Positions 1 through 11,128 of a stretch of DNA of 64,000 nucleotides are shown here, piece by piece. The first letter of the stretch is position 1; the number at the start of each line of letters is the position of its first letter. The DNA is from Brassica napus. Taxonomy: Eukaryota; Streptophyta; Magnoliopsida; Brassicales; Brassicaceae. Location of the stretch: NCBI RefSeq assembly GCF_020379485.1, contig NW_026014699.1, positions 682,001-746,000 on the forward strand, given 5' to 3'. Made by a program: the position numbers and the translations under genes. The notes under the pieces were generated by a model, which did not search any database, was not told where the DNA came from, and saw nothing but the letters and a program-made list of their open reading frames with translations.

Positions 1-3000
1 CCTGTTTTGATTAGAATGACAAGGAAGCTGTCATATTCCCAAACAGGAAAACTGGGATCACCTGATTTGAAAGTGGGATAGCTTCTTCATCCTAACTCCT
101 ATGAGATTTATTCAACTTCCTAGTGATTCTCCATTACTTTATATAACAAAATCAAGCTTCTTACATCGCGATTCATCCTGGTTTGATTAGAATGACAAAG
201 AAGCTGTCATATTCCCAAACAGGAAAAGTGGGATCACCTGATTTGAAAGTGGGATTGCTTCTTCATCCTAACTCCTATGAAATTTATTCAACTTCCTAGT
301 GATTCTCCATTACTATATGTATCAAAATCAAGCTTCTTACATCGCGATTCATCCTGTTTTGATTAGAATGACAAGGAAGCTGTCATATTCCCAAACAGGA
401 AAACTGGGATCACCTGATTTGAAAGTGGGATATAGCTTCTTCATCCTAACTCCTATGAGATTTATTCAACTTCCTAGTGATTCTCCATTACTTTATGTGT
501 CAAAATCAAGCTTCTTACATCGTGATTCATCTTGGTTTGATTAGAATGACAAGGAAGCTGTCATATTCCCAAACAGGAAAACTGGGATCACCTGATTTGA
601 AAGTGGGATAGCTTCTTCATCCTAACTCCTATGAGATTTATTCAACTTCCTAATGGTTCTACACTACTTTATGTATCCAATTCAAGCTTCTTACATCATG
701 ATTCATCCTGGTTTGATTAGAATGACAAAGAAGCTGTCATATTCCCAAACAGGAAAATTGGGATCACCTGATTTGAAAGTGGGACAGCTTCTTCATCCTA
801 ACTCCTACGAGATTTATTCAACTTCCTAATGATTCTCCATTACTTTATGTATGAAAATCAAGCTTCTTACGTCGCGATTCATCCTGGTTTGATTAGAATG
901 ACAAGGAAGCTGTCATATTCCCAAACAGGAAAACTGGGATCACCTAATTTGAAAGTGGGATAGCTTCTTCATCCTAACTCCTATGAGATTTATTCAACTT
1001 CCTAATGGTTCTCCACTACTTTATGTATCTATTTAAAGCTTCTTACATCACGATTTATCCTGGTTTGATTAGAATGACAAAGAAGCTGTCATATTCCCAA
1101 ACAGAAAAACTAGAATCACCTGATTTGAAAGTGGGATGGCTTCTTCATCCTAACTCCTATGAGATTTATTCAACTTCCTAATGGTTCTCCACTACTTTAT
1201 GTATCAAAATCAAGCTTCTTACATCGCGATTCATCCTGGTTTGATTAGAATAACAAGGAAGCTGTCATATTCCCAAACAGGAAAACTGGGATCACCTGAT
1301 TTGAAAGTGGGATAGCTTCTTCATCCTAACTCCTATGAGATTTATTCAACTTTCTAATGGTTCTCCACTACTTTATGTATCCATTTAAAGCTTCTTACAT
1401 CACGATTCATCCTGGTTTGATTAGAATGACAAAGAAGCTGTCATATTCCCAAACAGAAAAATTGGGATCACCTGATTTGAAAGTGGGATAGCTTCTTCAT
1501 CCTAACTCCTATGAGATTTATTCAACTTCCTAATGGTTCTCCACTACTTTATGTATCAAAATCAAGCTTCTTACATCAAGATTCATCCTTGTTTGATTAG
1601 AATGACAAAGAAGCTATCATATTCCCAAACAGGAAAACTGGGATCACCTGATTTGAAAGTGGGATAGCTTCTTCATCCAAACTCCTATGAGATTTATTCA
1701 ACTTCCTAATGGTTCTCCACTACTTTATGTATCCAATTCAAGCTTCTTACATCGCGATTCATCCTGGTTTGATTAGAATGACAAAGAAGCTGTCCTATTC
1801 CCAAACAGGAAAATTAAAGATCACCTGATTTGAAAGTGGGACAGCTTCTTCATCATAACTTCTATGAGATTTATTCAACTTCCTAGTGATTATCCATTAC
1901 TTTATATATCAAAATCAAGCTTATTACATCGCGATTCATCCTGGTTTGATTAGAATGACAAAGACGATGTCATATTCCCAAACAGGAAAACTGGGATCAC
2001 CTGATTTGAAAGTGGGATAGCTTCTTCATCCTAACTCCAATGAGATTTATTCAACTTTCAAATGGTTCTCCACTACTTTATGTATCCATTTAAAGCTTCT
2101 TACATCACGATTCATCCTGGTTTGATTAGAATGACAAAGAAGCTGTCATATTCCCAAACAGAAAAACTGGGATCACCTGATTTGAAAGTGGGATAGCTTC
2201 TTCATCCAAACTCCTATAAGATTTATTCAACTTCCTAATGGTTCTCCACTACTTTATGTATCCAATTCAAGCTTCTTACATCGCGATTCATCCTGGTTTG
2301 ATTAGAATGACAAAGAAGCTGTCATATTCCCAAACAGGAAAATTAAAGATCACCTGATTTGAAAGTGGGACAGCTTCTTCATCATAACTCCTATGAGATT
2401 TATTCAACTTCCTAGTGATTCTCCATTACTTTATATATCAAAATCAAGCTTATTACATCGCGATTCATCCTGGTTTGATTAGAATGACAAAGAAGATGTC
2501 ATATTCCCAAACAGGAAAATTGGGATCACCTGATTTGAAAGTGGGACAGCTTCTTCATCCTAACTCCTATGCGATTTATTCAACTTCCTAGTGATTCTCC
2601 ATTACTATATATATCAAAATCAAGCTTCTTACATCGCGATTCATCCTGTTTTGATTAGAATGACAAGGAAGCTGTCATATTCCCAAACAGGAAAACTGGG
2701 ATCACCTGATTTGAAAGTGGGATAGCTTCTTCATCCTAACTCCTATGAGATTTATTCAAATTCCTAGTGATTCTCCATTACTTTATATAACAAAATCAAG
2801 CTTCTTACATCGCGATTCATCCTGGTTTGATTAGAATGACAAAGAAGCTGTCATATTCCCAAACAGGCAAAGTGGGATCACCTGATTTGAAAGTGGGATT
2901 GCTTCTTCATCCTAACTCCTATGAAATTTATTCAACTTCCTAGTGATTCTCCATTACTATATGTATCAAAATCAAGCTTCTTACATCGCGATTCATCCTG

Positions 3001-4226
3001 TTTTGATTAGAATGACAAGGAAGCTGTCATATTCCCAAACAGGAAAACTGGGATCACCTGATTTGAAAGTGGGGTAGCTTCTTCATCCTAACTCCTATGA
3101 GATTTATTCAACTTCCTAGTGATTCTCCATTACTTTATGTGTCAAAATCAAGCTTCTTACATCGTGATTCATCTTGGTTTGATTAGAATGACAAGGAAGC
3201 TGTCATATTCCCAAACAGGAAAACTGGGATCACCTGATTTGAAAGTGGGATAGCTTCTTCATCCTAACTCCTATGAGATTTATTCAACTTCCTAATGGTT
3301 CTCCACTACTTTATGTATCCAATTCAAGCTTCTTACATCATGATTCATCCTGGTTTGATTAGAATGACAAAGAAGCTGTCATATTCCCAAACAGGAAAAT
3401 TGGGATCACCTGATTTGAAAGTGGGACAACTTCTTCATCCTAACTCCTATGAGATTTATTCAACTTCCTAATGATTCTCCATTACTTTATGTATCAAAAT
3501 CAAGCTTCTTACATCGCGATTCATCCTTGTTTGATTAGAATGACAAGAAAGCTGTCATATTCCCAAACAGGAAAACTGGGATCACCTGATTTGAAAGTGG
3601 GATAGCTTCTTCATCCTAACTCCTATGAGATTTATTCAACTTCCTAATGGTTCTCCACTACTTTATGTATCCAATTCAAGCTTCTTAGATCACGATTCAT
3701 CCTGGTTTGATTAGAATGACAAAGAAGCTGTCATATTCCCAAACAGGAAAACTGGGATCACCTGATTTGAAAGTGGGATAGCTTCTTCATCCTAACTCCT
3801 ATGAGATTTATTCAACTTCCTAGTGATTCTCCATTACTTTATATATCAAAATCAAGCTTCTTACATCGCGATTCATCCTGGTTTGATTAGAATGACAAAG
3901 AAGATGTCATATTCCCAAACAGGAAAATTGGGATCACCTGATTTGAAAGTGGGACAGCTTCTTCATCCTAACTCCTATGCGATTTATTCAACTTCCTAGT
4001 GATTCTCCATTACTATATGTATCAAAATCAAGCTTCTTACATCGCGATTCATCCTGTTTTGATTAGAATAATAAGGAAGCTGTCATATTCCCAAACAGGA
4101 AAACTGGGATCACCTGATTTGAAAGTGGGATAGCTTCTTCATCCTAACTCCTATGAGATTTATTCAATTTCCTAGTGATTCTCCATTACTTTATATAACA
4201 AAATCAAGCTTCTTACATCGCGATTC
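1..4226 (+). repeat. Centromeric satellite array 1 (176-bp CentBr-like), divergent
   Basis: About 24 head-to-tail monomers of 176 bp; the first two matching points are at bases 1 and 177. Each monomer carries AAGCTT and the motif gattagaatgacaa. This matches my memory of the Brassica CentBr/canrep centromeric satellite. The monomers differ clearly from one another (variants such as attaaagatc near 1813 and 2341, ccatttaaag near 1380 and 2090, gaagatgtc near 2491 and 3899) and these variants recur in ordered blocks, so the array has higher-order structure. No coding capacity: the short open frame at 299-544 is chance read-through of the repeat. The array is cut at 4226 by Copia-A. Confidence 0.93.
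2491..3898 (+). repeat. Eight-monomer higher-order repeat unit, copy 1
   Basis: Diagnostic variants inside this 1,408-bp block (8 x 176) recur in the same order in the following block, which starts at 3899, is cut by Copia-A at 4226 and resumes at 21715. Marker pairs are agaagatgtc 2491/3899, cctgttttg 2645/4053, the gggattgc monomer near 2900/21790, ggggtagc near 3070/21966, gacaagaaagctg near 3540/22438 and agatcacgattc near 3687/22583. Only the second unit holds the retroelement, so the duplication predates the Copia-A insertion. Confidence 0.75.
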
Positions 4227-4792
4227 TATGAGATTAAGAGATCTTTAGAGTGATTAGAATAAAGAGAGTGTTTAGGAAGTGATTAAGAGAAGTTTGTGAA
4301 AGATTAAGAGACTAGAAAGAGCCGTTTAGAGTCTAAGAGAAAACCATAGTCTAAGAGATTAGAGAGACTCGAACTGATTGATCTTATTAATGAGTGAGGT
4401 TACATATTTATATAGAAAGCATTAGGGTTTACAAGAGGCGAAATGGGCACTATTGAAGCATGTAGAGTCAAGGTTGCTTTCCGGATGATTGGATGGTAAG
4501 GCTCACACGCTTTGCCTCTTTACAGCCTGTTCCAGCCTGGCACGCTCTTCCCTTATCCACTCAACGGTCTGATCCCTTCTCCTTAAGTCCCCAAGGTAAC
4601 ACTCCCTTGTTACCGTTTCACTTGGTCGAGTTGGGTAAGTTTTGGTCGAGACCTTTGGTACGGACGGTACGGCCATGTACGGCCTTGTACGGACGTCCGT
4701 ACCATTCACACCCAAACCCCCTAAGCTTCTCCATCTCTTCTCCTCTTCAACTCCTCTTCTCTCCATACCAATATAATCAACTCAACTCAACA
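4227..4792 (-). repeat. Copia-A 3' LTR
   Basis: 566 bp; on the element strand it starts TGTTGAGTTGAG and ends AATCTCATA. I saw no difference from the 5' LTR at 21144-21709. It holds a TATATAAAT box, a five-copy GTAC array and a GGTAAC/GTTACC inverted repeat. Apparent ORFs of 87-110 aa across this stretch are shadows of the LTR. Confidence 0.95.
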
Positions 4793-4830
4793 CTCCCCCT
4801 CAAGCTTAGCTTTGTGAAAGCCTAAGCTTG
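4793..4830 (-). promoter_or_regulatory. Copia-A polypurine tract with upstream hairpin
   Basis: On the element strand an inverted repeat (CAAGCTTAG, 12-nt spacer, CTAAGCTTG; 4801-4830) is followed directly by AGGGGGAG (4793-4800) and the LTR start. The spacer can add a further CTTT/AAAG pairing. The tract is the expected plus-strand primer for reverse transcription; the role of the hairpin is unknown. The same arrangement with different stem bases occurs in the other Copia elements here. Confidence 0.8.
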
Positions 4831-4932
4831 GATAGCTATGAGATCTTCCTCATTAAAAACCTTACCAAGGAAAACCCATTGGGATAAAACCTTGATAAGG
4901 GAAAAAGAGTAAAGACCTCACAGCCAAGGGGA

Positions 4933-7900
4933 TCAGCTCCTTCTCTTCCCAAGATCAATGAGGCCCAACCGTATGTGAATGGACTCCATTGTCTTCTGTC
5001 TTGCAGCCTTGGTGAACACATCCGCTAACTGATCTTCACTTCTTGTGTAGCATGGCAAGATGACTCCTAAGATGATCATCTGCCTCACCTTGTGGCAATC
5101 AACTTCAATGTGCTTGGTTCTCTCATGGAACACCGAGTTGGAGGCAATGTGGATAGCTGCTTGGTTGTCACAATGCATGGTCATTGGCGTGGCTTGATCA
5201 ATCTCCAAATGCTTCAAGATGCCTTTGATCCATACTAACTCGTTGGTGAGCTTCAGCATAGCTCTATACTCAGCTTCTGCACTTGAGCAAGACACCACCT
5301 TCTGCTTCTTACTCTTCCAAGTCACCAAGTTGCCTCCAATGAATGTGCAATAGCCTGTGGTTGATCTCCTGTCTGCTCTATCACCAGCCCAATCCGCATC
5401 ACAGTATCCCACCACTTCAGTGCTTCCATTGCAGCCCATCCATACTCCTTGATCAGGTGAGCCGTTGAGATACATCAAGATCCTCTCCACCATGCGCCAA
5501 TGATGTTCCTTAGGTACTTGCATGTGTTGACTCACCTGATTCACAGCAAAACAAATGTCAGGTCTAGTTATAGTGAGATAAATCAATTTGCCAACTAGTT
5601 TTCTATAGAGTTTAGGATCCTGATAAGGTTTGCTGTCTTCAATCTCCCCCTCTCGTGGGACTTTGTAGCCATCCTCCATAGGCATCCTTGCTGTCTTGCC
5701 TCCATAAGCACCTGCACCTTTCAAAAGATCAAGTGTATACTTCCTTTGGGACATGAACAAACCTTCCTTGGATCTACATATCTCAATTCCAAGAAAGTAT
5801 TTCATTTCTCCCAAGTCTTTAATCTCAAACATGGATTTAAGAAACTCCTTGGTTGCTATGATACCTTCCTTATCACTCCCTGTGATAATGATATCATCAA
5901 CATACACAAGAAGTGCAATCATACCTGAGGGAGTCGTGAGTGTGAAGAGGGTGTGATCTAGTTCAGACTTCTTGAAGCCTCGGCCATTCAGAGTAGTACT
6001 CAACTTGTTGTACCAAGCTCTTGGTGATTGCTTCAGCCCATAGATGGCTTTCTTCAGTCTCAACACATTTCCACTCTTCACTAAGTGTTCAAGGCCTGGA
6101 GGTGGATGCATATACACTTCATCCTCAAGTTCACCTTGTAGAAACGCATTTTTCACATCCATTTGCCATAACCCCCATCCAAGATTCACAGCTAAGCTCA
6201 GTACAATCCGGATTGTGTGGAGTTTAGCTACTGGTGCAAAGGTTTCTATGTAATCTTCTCCATAAGTTTGAGTGAAACCTCTTGCAACTAGCCTTGACTT
6301 CTTCCTCTCAACCTTTCCATCCGCTTTGTACTTGATTGTGAATATCCATCTACTAGTCACAGCCTTCTTCCCTTTTGGTAACTCACTCTCATACCATGTA
6401 TCATTCTTGATCATTGCTCCTGCCTCATCTCCAACTGATTCCTTCCATTCTTTATCTTTCATTGCTTCTTCATAGCTTCTTGGGATGTGATTCTCATCCA
6501 AGTTTACCATGAAAGCGCAATGTGCTTCTGGATATTGAGCAAAGGAGCACACGGCTTGAGAAGGATGCTCCACAGCTTGGGCATTGTAGTACACTCTCGT
6601 GTTTACCCAACTGGAAGGATCCTTCCTTATCCTTGTACTCCTTCTTAGTGGCTGCACAACCGGTTCTTCTTCCTGTTGTTCTTCTACCACTTCATCTTGA
6701 GAAGGTGTTTGTGTCACACCATGATCATGTCCATGACCATCCGAGCCTATGCTCTCTTCTCCTTCATTCTCTACTCCTCCTTCATCTTGGTTGGCCTCTT
6801 GCATAGGCTCCTCATGCTCCTCTCCTCCCTCATGATCAAGGTGGGATGGTGAACCAACTTCAGGAGGTGTAGTTGCGTGATTCCTTGGATCCTGGGATGT
6901 ACTGATTCCAAGACCTTCAAGAATGATCCGCAAGGTGGTGGCCTTGTCTGATGTTAAGTCCTTCAGGTCTTCTTGATTCTTTTCTTCATAGTATCCTCTA
7001 TCTTCCAAGAACTTCACATCTCTAGATACAAGAACTCTCCTTGCTATAGGATCATAGCATTTGTATCCTTTCTGTGTAGCTGAGTATCCTATGAACACAG
7101 CCTTAGTGCTTCTTGCTTCTAGCTTGTTGATCATCTCTCCTGGTTTGAGTACAAAGCATAGGCATCCAAAGACTCGCAAATAATCAAGAGCTGGCTTGTA
7201 CCTGTTCAGAACTTCAAATGGAGCCTTCTCATTCAGAACTTTGGTTGGGGTTCTGTTTATCAGGTAACAAGCAGTGGCAACCGCATCACTCCAAAATCTC
7301 TTTGGAACATTACTCTGAAACATAAGTGACCTTGCCACTTCCATGAGATGCCTATTCTTCCTCTCAGCCACTCCATTTTGCTGTGGAGTATAAGGACAGC
7401 TTGTTTGATGTAGGATCCCATGTTGTGATAGGTGTTGCTTGAATGCATGACTCGTGTACTCCCCTCCATTATCTGATCTCAAAATTTTAATCTTAGCATG
7501 ATAATGGTTAGTTACATAAGTTTGAAAGTTCCTAAATGCATCAAGTACCCTATCTTTGGTCTGAATTAAGGTTAACCAGGTGTATTTGGATTTTTCATCA
7601 ATGAATGTGACAAAATACTTATAACTATCTCTAGATAAGCAAGGGGCAGTCCACACATCAGAGTGAATTAGATCAAAGCAATTATCATAAACGGTAGTAG
7701 ACTTTTGAAACACAGTTCTACAATGCTTGCCTAAAATACAAGCTTCACAATCTTTGTTCTCAAACACAACACCTGGTACCATTAAGTTCAAAGCTTTAAC
7801 ATGAGGGTGTCCTACTCTAGCATGCCACAATGCATTTTTATTCAACAAAGAAGCAGAAGTAAACGAGCAACTATAATCAGGAACAGAAGTGAGTTCTTCA

Positions 7901-9395
7901 AGCATATAGAGATCTCCCTTAGTCACCCCTTTCCCAATCAATCTGCTGCTCTCAATATCCTGAAACTTCACATCATTAGGACTAAAGATAACATTGCATT
8001 GTAAATCATTAGTACATTTCTTCACTGATAATAGGTTTGATGTGAATTCAGGCATGTAAAAAGCTCTAGATTCTTTGTTAAACAGCTTAAGCTTTCCTAT
8101 TCCTCTAATGGGTATCTTATCCCCATTTGCTATCATCACATGCCCATGTGTAGGTTCTATATCCTTAATCAAGTTTTCATCACTTATCATATGATGTGAT
8201 GCACCAGAATCAACAATCAATGGTTTATTTACTCGTTTAGCATTATGGCATAGATTACTAAGTGATGGATGCATCTTATCAGTTCTAGCAATGTGAGCAT
8301 GTCTATACCCATTCCTAGCTTCTAACCGTTCTACTAGTTCTCTAATCAAGTGATCATCCTTATATGCAATCATAGAAGCTCCAAAGGAATAACCGTAAGT
8401 GTTACCGTTTTCCTTTAGCATTTTGAAGAGGGCATCAAGGTCTGATCTCTTGATGTAGTCATCATTGCTGCGGGAGCTTGAGGCGCCTGTGTAAGCCACC
8501 AGAGACTTCCCATTCCCATCATTGCCTCCAAGCCCATCCACTTCACTGATCTTGCTGGTGCCAGCTCCACTTGAACCTTCAGTCACATTTGCCCTTCCCT
8601 CACGCTCCTTCATGAACTTGGCCGGCTTGAGGTGTGGGTGCAGTATCCAGCATTGGCTCTTCTTATGACCATGCTTCTTGCAATGATCACAGTTGCCATT
8701 GAACTTCCTGTCCTCGTACTTCCCGTGAGATGCCTTGTTTGCTTGTGGAGCCTCGGTTGAATCCTCATGAGCTGCTTGATTGGCAAGAGAGAGCTCCCCC
8801 TTTCCTCCAAACAAACCCATAGATCCCTGCTCCCTTTGGATTTGTGCACACACCTCCTCAAGGTCCGGAAGCTTGTCTGACCTTAACATGTGCTGGATGA
8901 GCTGGGTGTAGGCCGGGTTTAGTGTGAGAAGCAGACCAAAGACCTTGTCTTGCTCGCGCCTCTCATTCAACTGATCTGGATCAGTTGTGCTCGGCCTCAG
9001 CATCTCCAGCTCTGACCATAAGGACCTGAACCTCCCCAAGTGCTTAGTGAACTCCATGTCCTCTTGTGCAAGACGGTTGATCGCTAGCTTCACTTCAAAC
9101 ACACGGCTGAGGTTGGAAATGTTCCCATACACCTTCTTCAGCGTGTCCCACAGCTCCTTGGCTGATTCACAGTAGCTGTAGGCATCCAAGATAGCTGGGT
9201 CCAAGGATGCGTGTAGAACCGTCATCACCAGCATGTCTTCTTGTTGCCATTTCTCCACAGCCGCTTCATTGGAGACCTCTTCTTGATCTCCTCCCTGAGT
9301 AATGAGTTTCGGAGCCTCCCCTGTTGTGATGTGCCCCCACAAACCCTTACTTCCCACCGCAGTCTTCACCATCCGAGACCACACAAGGTAGTTGC
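4933..9395 (-). CDS. Copia-A gag-pol polyprotein, main part (start cut off by insertion)
   Basis: Minus-strand frame of about 1,487 codons with no internal stop. In order it encodes gag (UBN2-like, with WSELEMLRPST), a CCHC zinc knuckle (CDHCKKHGHKKSQC), an aspartic protease (DSGASHHM), a gag-pre-integrase/HHCC zinc region, an integrase core of the DD35E type (HSDVW, DNGGEY, E in VAERKN), reverse transcriptase (YVDD) and RNase H (DADWAGD, SSAEAEYRAM, CDNQAA), ending LGLIDLGKRRS. The first ~19 codons, including the ATG, lie beyond the nest at 20874-20930. An open frame does continue upstream into solo LTR B up to 9516, but only from a TTG and with LTR-derived residues, so I end the call at 9395. 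The protein is nearly identical to Copia-H apart from H's deletion. Confidence 0.9.
9391..9395. repeat. Target-site duplication of solo LTR B (left)
   Basis: gttgc here and at 20874-20878 flanks solo LTR B exactly. It fixes the LTR ends as TGTTAAC...CTCATA rather than the usual ...CA. Confidence 0.9.
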
Positions 9396-9481
9396 TGTTA
9401 ACTTGAAGAGAAGAAGTGGAGAAGCAAAAGTGATGAGTTGAGTTGGTGCTTGTGCAAAGACATGGCAAGATCTTCAGAGGT

Positions 9482-10085
9482 TGATGAGGACCTAAAGTCA
9501 GTAGCTGGACCACCAACTCATGAGATCAACCATACAAGCTACATTGGAGCCAGCAGCGACATAGGTGCACTCAAAGAAGGATATCTTTGCAACCATAAGG
9601 AATTTAACCGTGAAACCAGTTTCTATAGATTCTCAACTCAACCAGAGCACGCAGCGAATTGGTTTCATACCAAACAGAGTAATGGTTTAGGAGATATGCC
9701 AGTTACAAGTCAGACTATCTACACTGCATCCGAATTGGTTCTAATTAAGGAAAGTAATTCTTTGCTTAAGGAGTGTGCAACTCAAACTCACGTGTGGAAA
9801 CCAGGAGATTATTCATTACATCTAAGAGCAGTGGGAGAGTTTCTACCATGCACCAGCAGCCACATGATCAAGATGAATCCCTTATTTGTCAACTTACCTT
9901 ACATGGATGCATTCACACTTGGAGTTATTAAAGACCAACGGCTCTTTCCCCTTCTGTTCAGGCACGACTTAGAGACTATCCAGACATCAAAGGAGATCCC
10001 ACGGATGCATTTATTTCTGCCCAAACTCACAAGATACAAGGAGAGAAGACAACTTCCATACATGGACAGATTCTGCACCAACTAA
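9482..10085 (+). other. LTR-embedded open frame (~200 codons) of gypsy-K
   Basis: The LTR is open in one frame from its first base to the TAA at 10083-10085. The translation includes CNHKEFNRETSFYRFSTQ and NPLFVNLPYMDAFTLGVIKD. In the 3' LTR the same sequence is in frame with the gag ORF and forms its C-terminus. In the 5' LTR no good ATG precedes it, so it is probably not translated from here. I recognise no domain. Confidence 0.7.
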
Positions 10086-10485
10086 GTCCAACGGCTAGTT
10101 TTTCACTTATTATTTCTTTCCAAGTTATTCTTTTAGGCATTTGTGTTCTTTTCTATTTAAACAGAGCTAAGTCTCATTTGTAAATCACCCTTGCACGAAA
10201 TTAATAAAGTATTATTCAGTTTACAAAGTTTGTCTTTGTTTTGTTCAATTAGTCTTTAGGTGGATTCCTTTAGATTTCTTGTCCGTTTGCTTGTCTCCTT
10301 AGTTTGTGGATTCATTCTAGGATACAAGTGTAGGTCTCTGTCTTTGTGTGGATTCACATAGGCGCAGGCTTCTGGTCTTATCAAAGGGATATTTCCGCAA
10401 CCCTTTGTGGCGACAATCGACCCATTCAAGCTTGACAACTCTTGTTGCCTTGTGATCTAGCCTTTGTTAGCTTAGGCTTGTATCA
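9482..10485 (+). repeat. Gypsy-K 5' LTR
   Basis: 1,004 bp, TGATGAGG...GTATCA, intact. It carries an open frame through its first 604 bp, then a weak TATA-like tatttaa near 10154 and a polyadenylation-type aataaa at 10203-10208. Four T residues separate it from the primer-binding site. Confidence 0.92.
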
Positions 10486-10489
10486 TTTT

Positions 10490-10501
10490 TGGTATCAGAG
10501 C
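10490..10501 (+). promoter_or_regulatory. Gypsy-K primer-binding site (tRNA-iMet)
   Basis: tggtatcagagc, complementary to the 3' end of plant initiator tRNA-Met, lies 4 nt after the 5' LTR. It primes minus-strand DNA synthesis. Confidence 0.9.
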
Positions 10502-11128
10502 TTCAAAAGCTCCTATCTATCAGGTTATATCTATCCTTGTCTCTATTCATTTGCATTTGTTTATTTGTTTCATCTCTTTTGCATTTGTTTCATTTATAAA
10601 ATCATATAAAAAAACCATAAAAATTGTTTGCAATTTCTGTCCATTTTTGCATTTGCTTGTTCTTGGTGTTAAAACCAGGGAGGCACGACAAAGATGACCA
10701 TTTACTTTCTTTGATTCATATAAATTTGAAAATCCAAAAGAAATCGTGTTTGCATTAGTTGTTTCCTTAGTTTCTATTTCGGTTTATTCACTTACTATAA
10801 AAAAAAAAAGGTCAATTTTGTTTCTTGCTTCTTTTAAATTCTAAAAATTATAAAACCAGAATAAAAAGTTAATTTCATTGTCTTAGTTTTATATATTTCG
10901 TGTTTCCATTAAAAAAAAAACAAAAAAAAAAAGTGAATTCTTTTTCATTTGTTTTAATTTTCCAAAAAAAATAAATAAATAAATAAAATAAAAACAAGGA
11001 GATACTAAGTTTCCATTTTTTTTTGTTCTTTCTTATTCTTCTCTCCTTTCTTTTGCTAAGCCACGACTTAATTCCTTTTTCTTCTGTTTGTGCAAGGCAA
11101 ACTCTGAGAAAAGATAGAGAAGACGCCA
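10502..11128 (+). other. Gypsy-K untranslated leader
   Basis: 627 bp between primer site and gag ATG, rich in A and T homopolymers (10800-11030, including aataaataaataaa). I see no coding potential; the 151-aa open frame on the opposite strand here is low-complexity shadow. Confidence 0.75.

Noticed and set aside
299..544. Open frame of 81 codons in satellite array 1
   Set aside because: Arises from monomers in which the usual stop is altered; no start context, no domain, purely repeat sequence.
4493..4825. Open frames of 60-110 codons on both strands of the A and H LTRs (also 21410-21730, 39291-39593, 44173-44504)
   Set aside because: They are byproducts of the GC-rich GTAC array and lie wholly inside LTRs; the same sequence recurs at each LTR.
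5746..9175. Many plus-strand frames of 60-94 codons opposite Copia-A pol
   Set aside because: Shadows of the real coding strand; the same frames appear opposite each Copia pol copy.
9396..9516. Extension of the Copia-A polyprotein into solo LTR B
   Set aside because: The frame stays open by chance across the insertion but starts at TTG and encodes LTR sequence; the true N-terminus is at 20874-20930.
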